NCBI GenBank assembly: GCA_030607835.1
Contig: JAUWJE010000085.1
Span: 1-7,503, forward strand
Reading direction: 5' to 3'
Length of the DNA: 7,503 bases
Source: Candidatus Fermentibacterota bacterium
GTDB taxonomy: Bacteria; Fermentibacterota; Fermentibacteria; Fermentibacterales; JCC-6
Positions 6,141 to 7,503 of this stretch are shown here, one piece after another (the first letter of the stretch is position 1; the number at the start of each line of letters is the position of its first letter). The notes under the pieces were generated by a model that saw only the letters and a program-made list of their open reading frames with translations, did no database searches and had not been told where the DNA came from. A program made the translations under genes and the position numbers.

Positions 6141-6141
6141 T

Positions 6142-6954
6142 TTAGCTTTCCAGAGAACCGTGAACGGAATGCAGATCGGAGACAGTTATCATAATATCTG
6201 TTCTTTCGGAGAGCGGTCCGCAGATGAATTCGATGTTTCTTATTGTTGCGTTAACTAGTTCATTTCTGATTACAGACACGATTATTCGGTTAAAATGCTG
6301 TATGTCTGTATTCCAGAAACCCGCATAGAAAGGAATATTCATCAGATATCTTGTTGATTCATCCGCGTCCATAATCATGGATGAGGCAGTTTCAGCTGTC
6401 GCGAAGACCTGCAGAAGCTCATCGAAAACGCTTTCATCCTGCACAAAAAGGTGAAGAAGCTTTTTTCCTGACCGCGCAGACCTGTCTTCGTCCGGGGAAG
6501 AGGTATCAGAGAGGATTTTGTACGCGATTGCAGGAGTTTCTGCCTTTCGAATATTATTTCTCAGTTCTTCACTCCGGAAAGCCTGAGCGAGAGAAGAGAG
6601 TAATTGAAGGTGTATTCGTGGATGTTTTTCGGGACCAATTACGAATGGGATAAGATCAACCTTTTCATTATCAGAAGCGTTGAAATCGATACCATTGGAT
6701 AGAACGACCAGACCCGCGACGAATCCGGACATATCCGGTATTCTGCAGTGAGGTATCGCGACTCCGTGACCGCATGCCGTTGAGGACAATTTCTCCCGGT
6801 CAGAAAGAGCATTGTAGATTGTATCTTTACTGATATTCTTCAGAGGTTCAGCTGATGACGCGAGTGATGCTATTTCCCGGAGAAGCTGTTCACTGGAATC
6901 AGGCGCGAGATTTATGGATACCGAACCTGGTTCAATTGTTTCAGATAGCTTCAT
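6142..6954 (-). CDS. PTS EIIA-2 (PtsN-like) domain fused to a PII-like domain; probable antiporter regulator
   Basis: This 270-residue cytoplasmic protein has two parts. Residues 1-150 are a fructose/nitrogen-type EIIA domain. The phosphorylation-site motif is 'ACGHGVAIPHCR' (60-71; His69 is the expected phospho-His) and the second conserved His is in 'RIHLQLLSSLAQAF' (113-126; His115). A charged linker (152-163) leads to residues 165-270, with an alpha/beta pattern like the PII/GlnB superfamily: 'KKLLHLFVQDESVFDELLQVF', then 'FNRIIVSVIRNELV', then 'RTDIMITVSDLHSVHG'. The PII-like assignment is by fold pattern, not clear identity. A strong ribosome binding site, GGAGG (6961-6965), lies six bases before the ATG. 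The antiporter gene follows after one base. EIIA-Ntr proteins are known to control potassium transport (TrkA, KdpD in E. coli), so control of the antiporter by phosphorylation state and a ligand or ion is a reasonable inference. Confidence 0.85.
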   Translation of the reverse strand: MKLSETIEPGSVSINLAPDSSEQLLREIASLASSAEPLKNISKDTIYNALSDREKLSSTACGHGVAIPHCRIPDMSGFVAGLVVLSNGIDFNASDNEKVDLIPFVIGPEKHPRIHLQLLSSLAQAFRSEELRNNIRKAETPAIAYKILSDTSSPDEDRSARSGKKLLHLFVQDESVFDELLQVFATAETASSMIMDADESTRYLMNIPFYAGFWNTDIQHFNRIIVSVIRNELVNATIRNIEFICGPLSERTDIMITVSDLHSVHGSLES

Positions 6955-6978
6955 TGCAAGCCTCCAGTGTTTACATGG

Positions 6979-7006
6979 ATTGAACTTAATTCAAGCCTAC
7001 TATCAA
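6979..7006 (-). promoter_or_regulatory. Weak candidate promoter for the IIA-antiporter operon
   Basis: On the minus strand TTGATA (7006-7001) and TTCAAT (6984-6979) are separated by 16 bases, just upstream of the strong ribosome binding site of the IIA gene. Two small inverted repeats overlap it: TTGAA-N5-TTCAA (6980-6994) and CTTAATT/AATTAAG (6985-7011). They may be an operator or a weak terminator after the HAD gene. The match to consensus is modest. Confidence 0.25.
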
Positions 7007-7503
7007 TTAAGATATACTCAGACCAGGAATGTCAAGCAGTTCATCGAAATTCTCAATCGTCCTGACAAGCCCTGGAGTGATGAAATCCTCCCTTTCAGCT
7101 GACCAAGTTCGATCTCTGACAACATGAACAGCTTGAATTCCAAGCGAAAGAGCTGGATTGATATCCGATCGCGGACTGTTTCCCACCAGTATGCATCTGT
7201 CCGGAGTCATATTGTAATGATTAATAAGATCTTCAAGGTTGGCGACAGTCTTCTCAGGTACGATTCTTATATTGTCAACAAGCTGCGCAAGACCGGATTT
7301 CATGAACTTGTTGTGCTGATGCTCCTGTTCTCCCATCGTGTATATGACTGTAGTGACAGGCTGTGATTCAATTGTTTGCAGAGTCTCAATTACTCCAGGC
7401 ATCAGTATTACCGGATGTTCAAGAAGAGTGTTTTCAATATCGCGAAGGGAAGTATGTACCCACGATGGAGCCTCCGGAACGAACTCGGTCATTATCTGCC
7501 GTA
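7007..7503 (-). CDS. HAD-superfamily hydrolase, 5' truncated at window edge
   Basis: This C-terminal part of a haloacid-dehalogenase-type hydrolase (usually a phosphatase) stays open to the right edge. The ATG at 7490-7492 is in frame but has no ribosome binding site before it, and the catalytic motif I (DxDxT/V) is absent. The true start is therefore almost certainly outside the window. Counting from that ATG: a cap/linker with 'MPGVIETLQTIE' (31-42), motif II Thr52 in 'VIYTMGEQEH', motif III Lys81 in 'VPEKTVANLEDLI', and motif IV 'CILVGNSPRSDINPALSLG' (100-118) with the acidic Asp110 that holds Mg2+. Residues 120-126 form the typical following beta-strand ('QAVHVVR'). The substrate is unknown. 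The gene runs in the same direction as the IIA and antiporter genes, 52 bases upstream of the former, so it may be cotranscribed, but the spacer could also hold a promoter. Confidence 0.85.
   Translation of the reverse strand, partial: RQIMTEFVPEAPSWVHTSLRDIENTLLEHPVILMPGVIETLQTIESQPVTTVIYTMGEQEHQHNKFMKSGLAQLVDNIRIVPEKTVANLEDLINHYNMTPDRCILVGNSPRSDINPALSLGIQAVHVVRDRTWSAEREDFITPGLVRTIENFDELLDIPGLSIS

Noticed and set aside
5284..6258. Long open frames on the + strand opposite the antiporter and IIA genes (about 148 and 162 codons)
   Set aside because: They lie antisense to strongly supported genes, have no ribosome binding sites, and read as low-complexity Ser/Arg/Ile/Pro peptides typical of frame shadows.

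Overview
This window looks like chromosomal DNA from an uncultured, FCB-superphylum-like Gram-negative bacterium, of the Fermentibacteria/Eisenbacteria/WOR-3 kind. The pointers are a large secreted beta-propeller-like protein ending in a FlgD-Ig/type-9-like C-terminal domain, a short cysteine-bearing type IV pilin, and a cation:proton antiporter paired with a PTS-IIA-like regulator. The lineage is an inference from gene content; no rRNA or marker gene is present.

Layout: (1) Bases 3-977 (+) hold the C-terminal part of a secreted repeat protein, closed by a clear intrinsic terminator at 1001-1027. (2) Bases 1086-1909 (+) hold a two-gene operon: a single-pass membrane protein with a pilin-like outer domain, then a type IV pilin/pseudopilin, overlapping by one base. 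(3) Bases 1913-3168 (-) run tail to tail against the pilin gene. They encode a GNAT acetyltransferase translationally coupled to a six-helix DUF998-like membrane protein. (4) Bases 3321-4514 (-) encode an A+T-richer 397-residue winged-helix protein of unknown role. (5) Bases 4515-4766 form a divergent regulatory region rich in inverted and direct repeats, with a good sigma70-like promoter facing right. That promoter serves a tiny gene (4767-4924, +) whose frame is broken by an apparent single-base loss; the repaired product would be 52 residues. (6) Bases 4929-7503 (-) hold a likely operon: a HAD-family hydrolase (5' end outside the window), a fused PTS-IIA/PII-like regulator, and a CPA2-type cation:proton antiporter one base downstream.

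Working model: the antiporter and the IIA/PII-like protein probably form a regulated ion-transport unit. The two pilin-region genes probably contribute to a type IV pilus or type II secretion machine. The winged-helix gene and the small frameshifted gene share a divergent control region and may form a regulator/target pair. No CRISPR array, tRNA, rRNA, transposase or integrase was seen. The strongest leads for something undescribed are the 4515-4924 region with its divergent regulator, and the IIA-PII-like fusion next to the antiporter.
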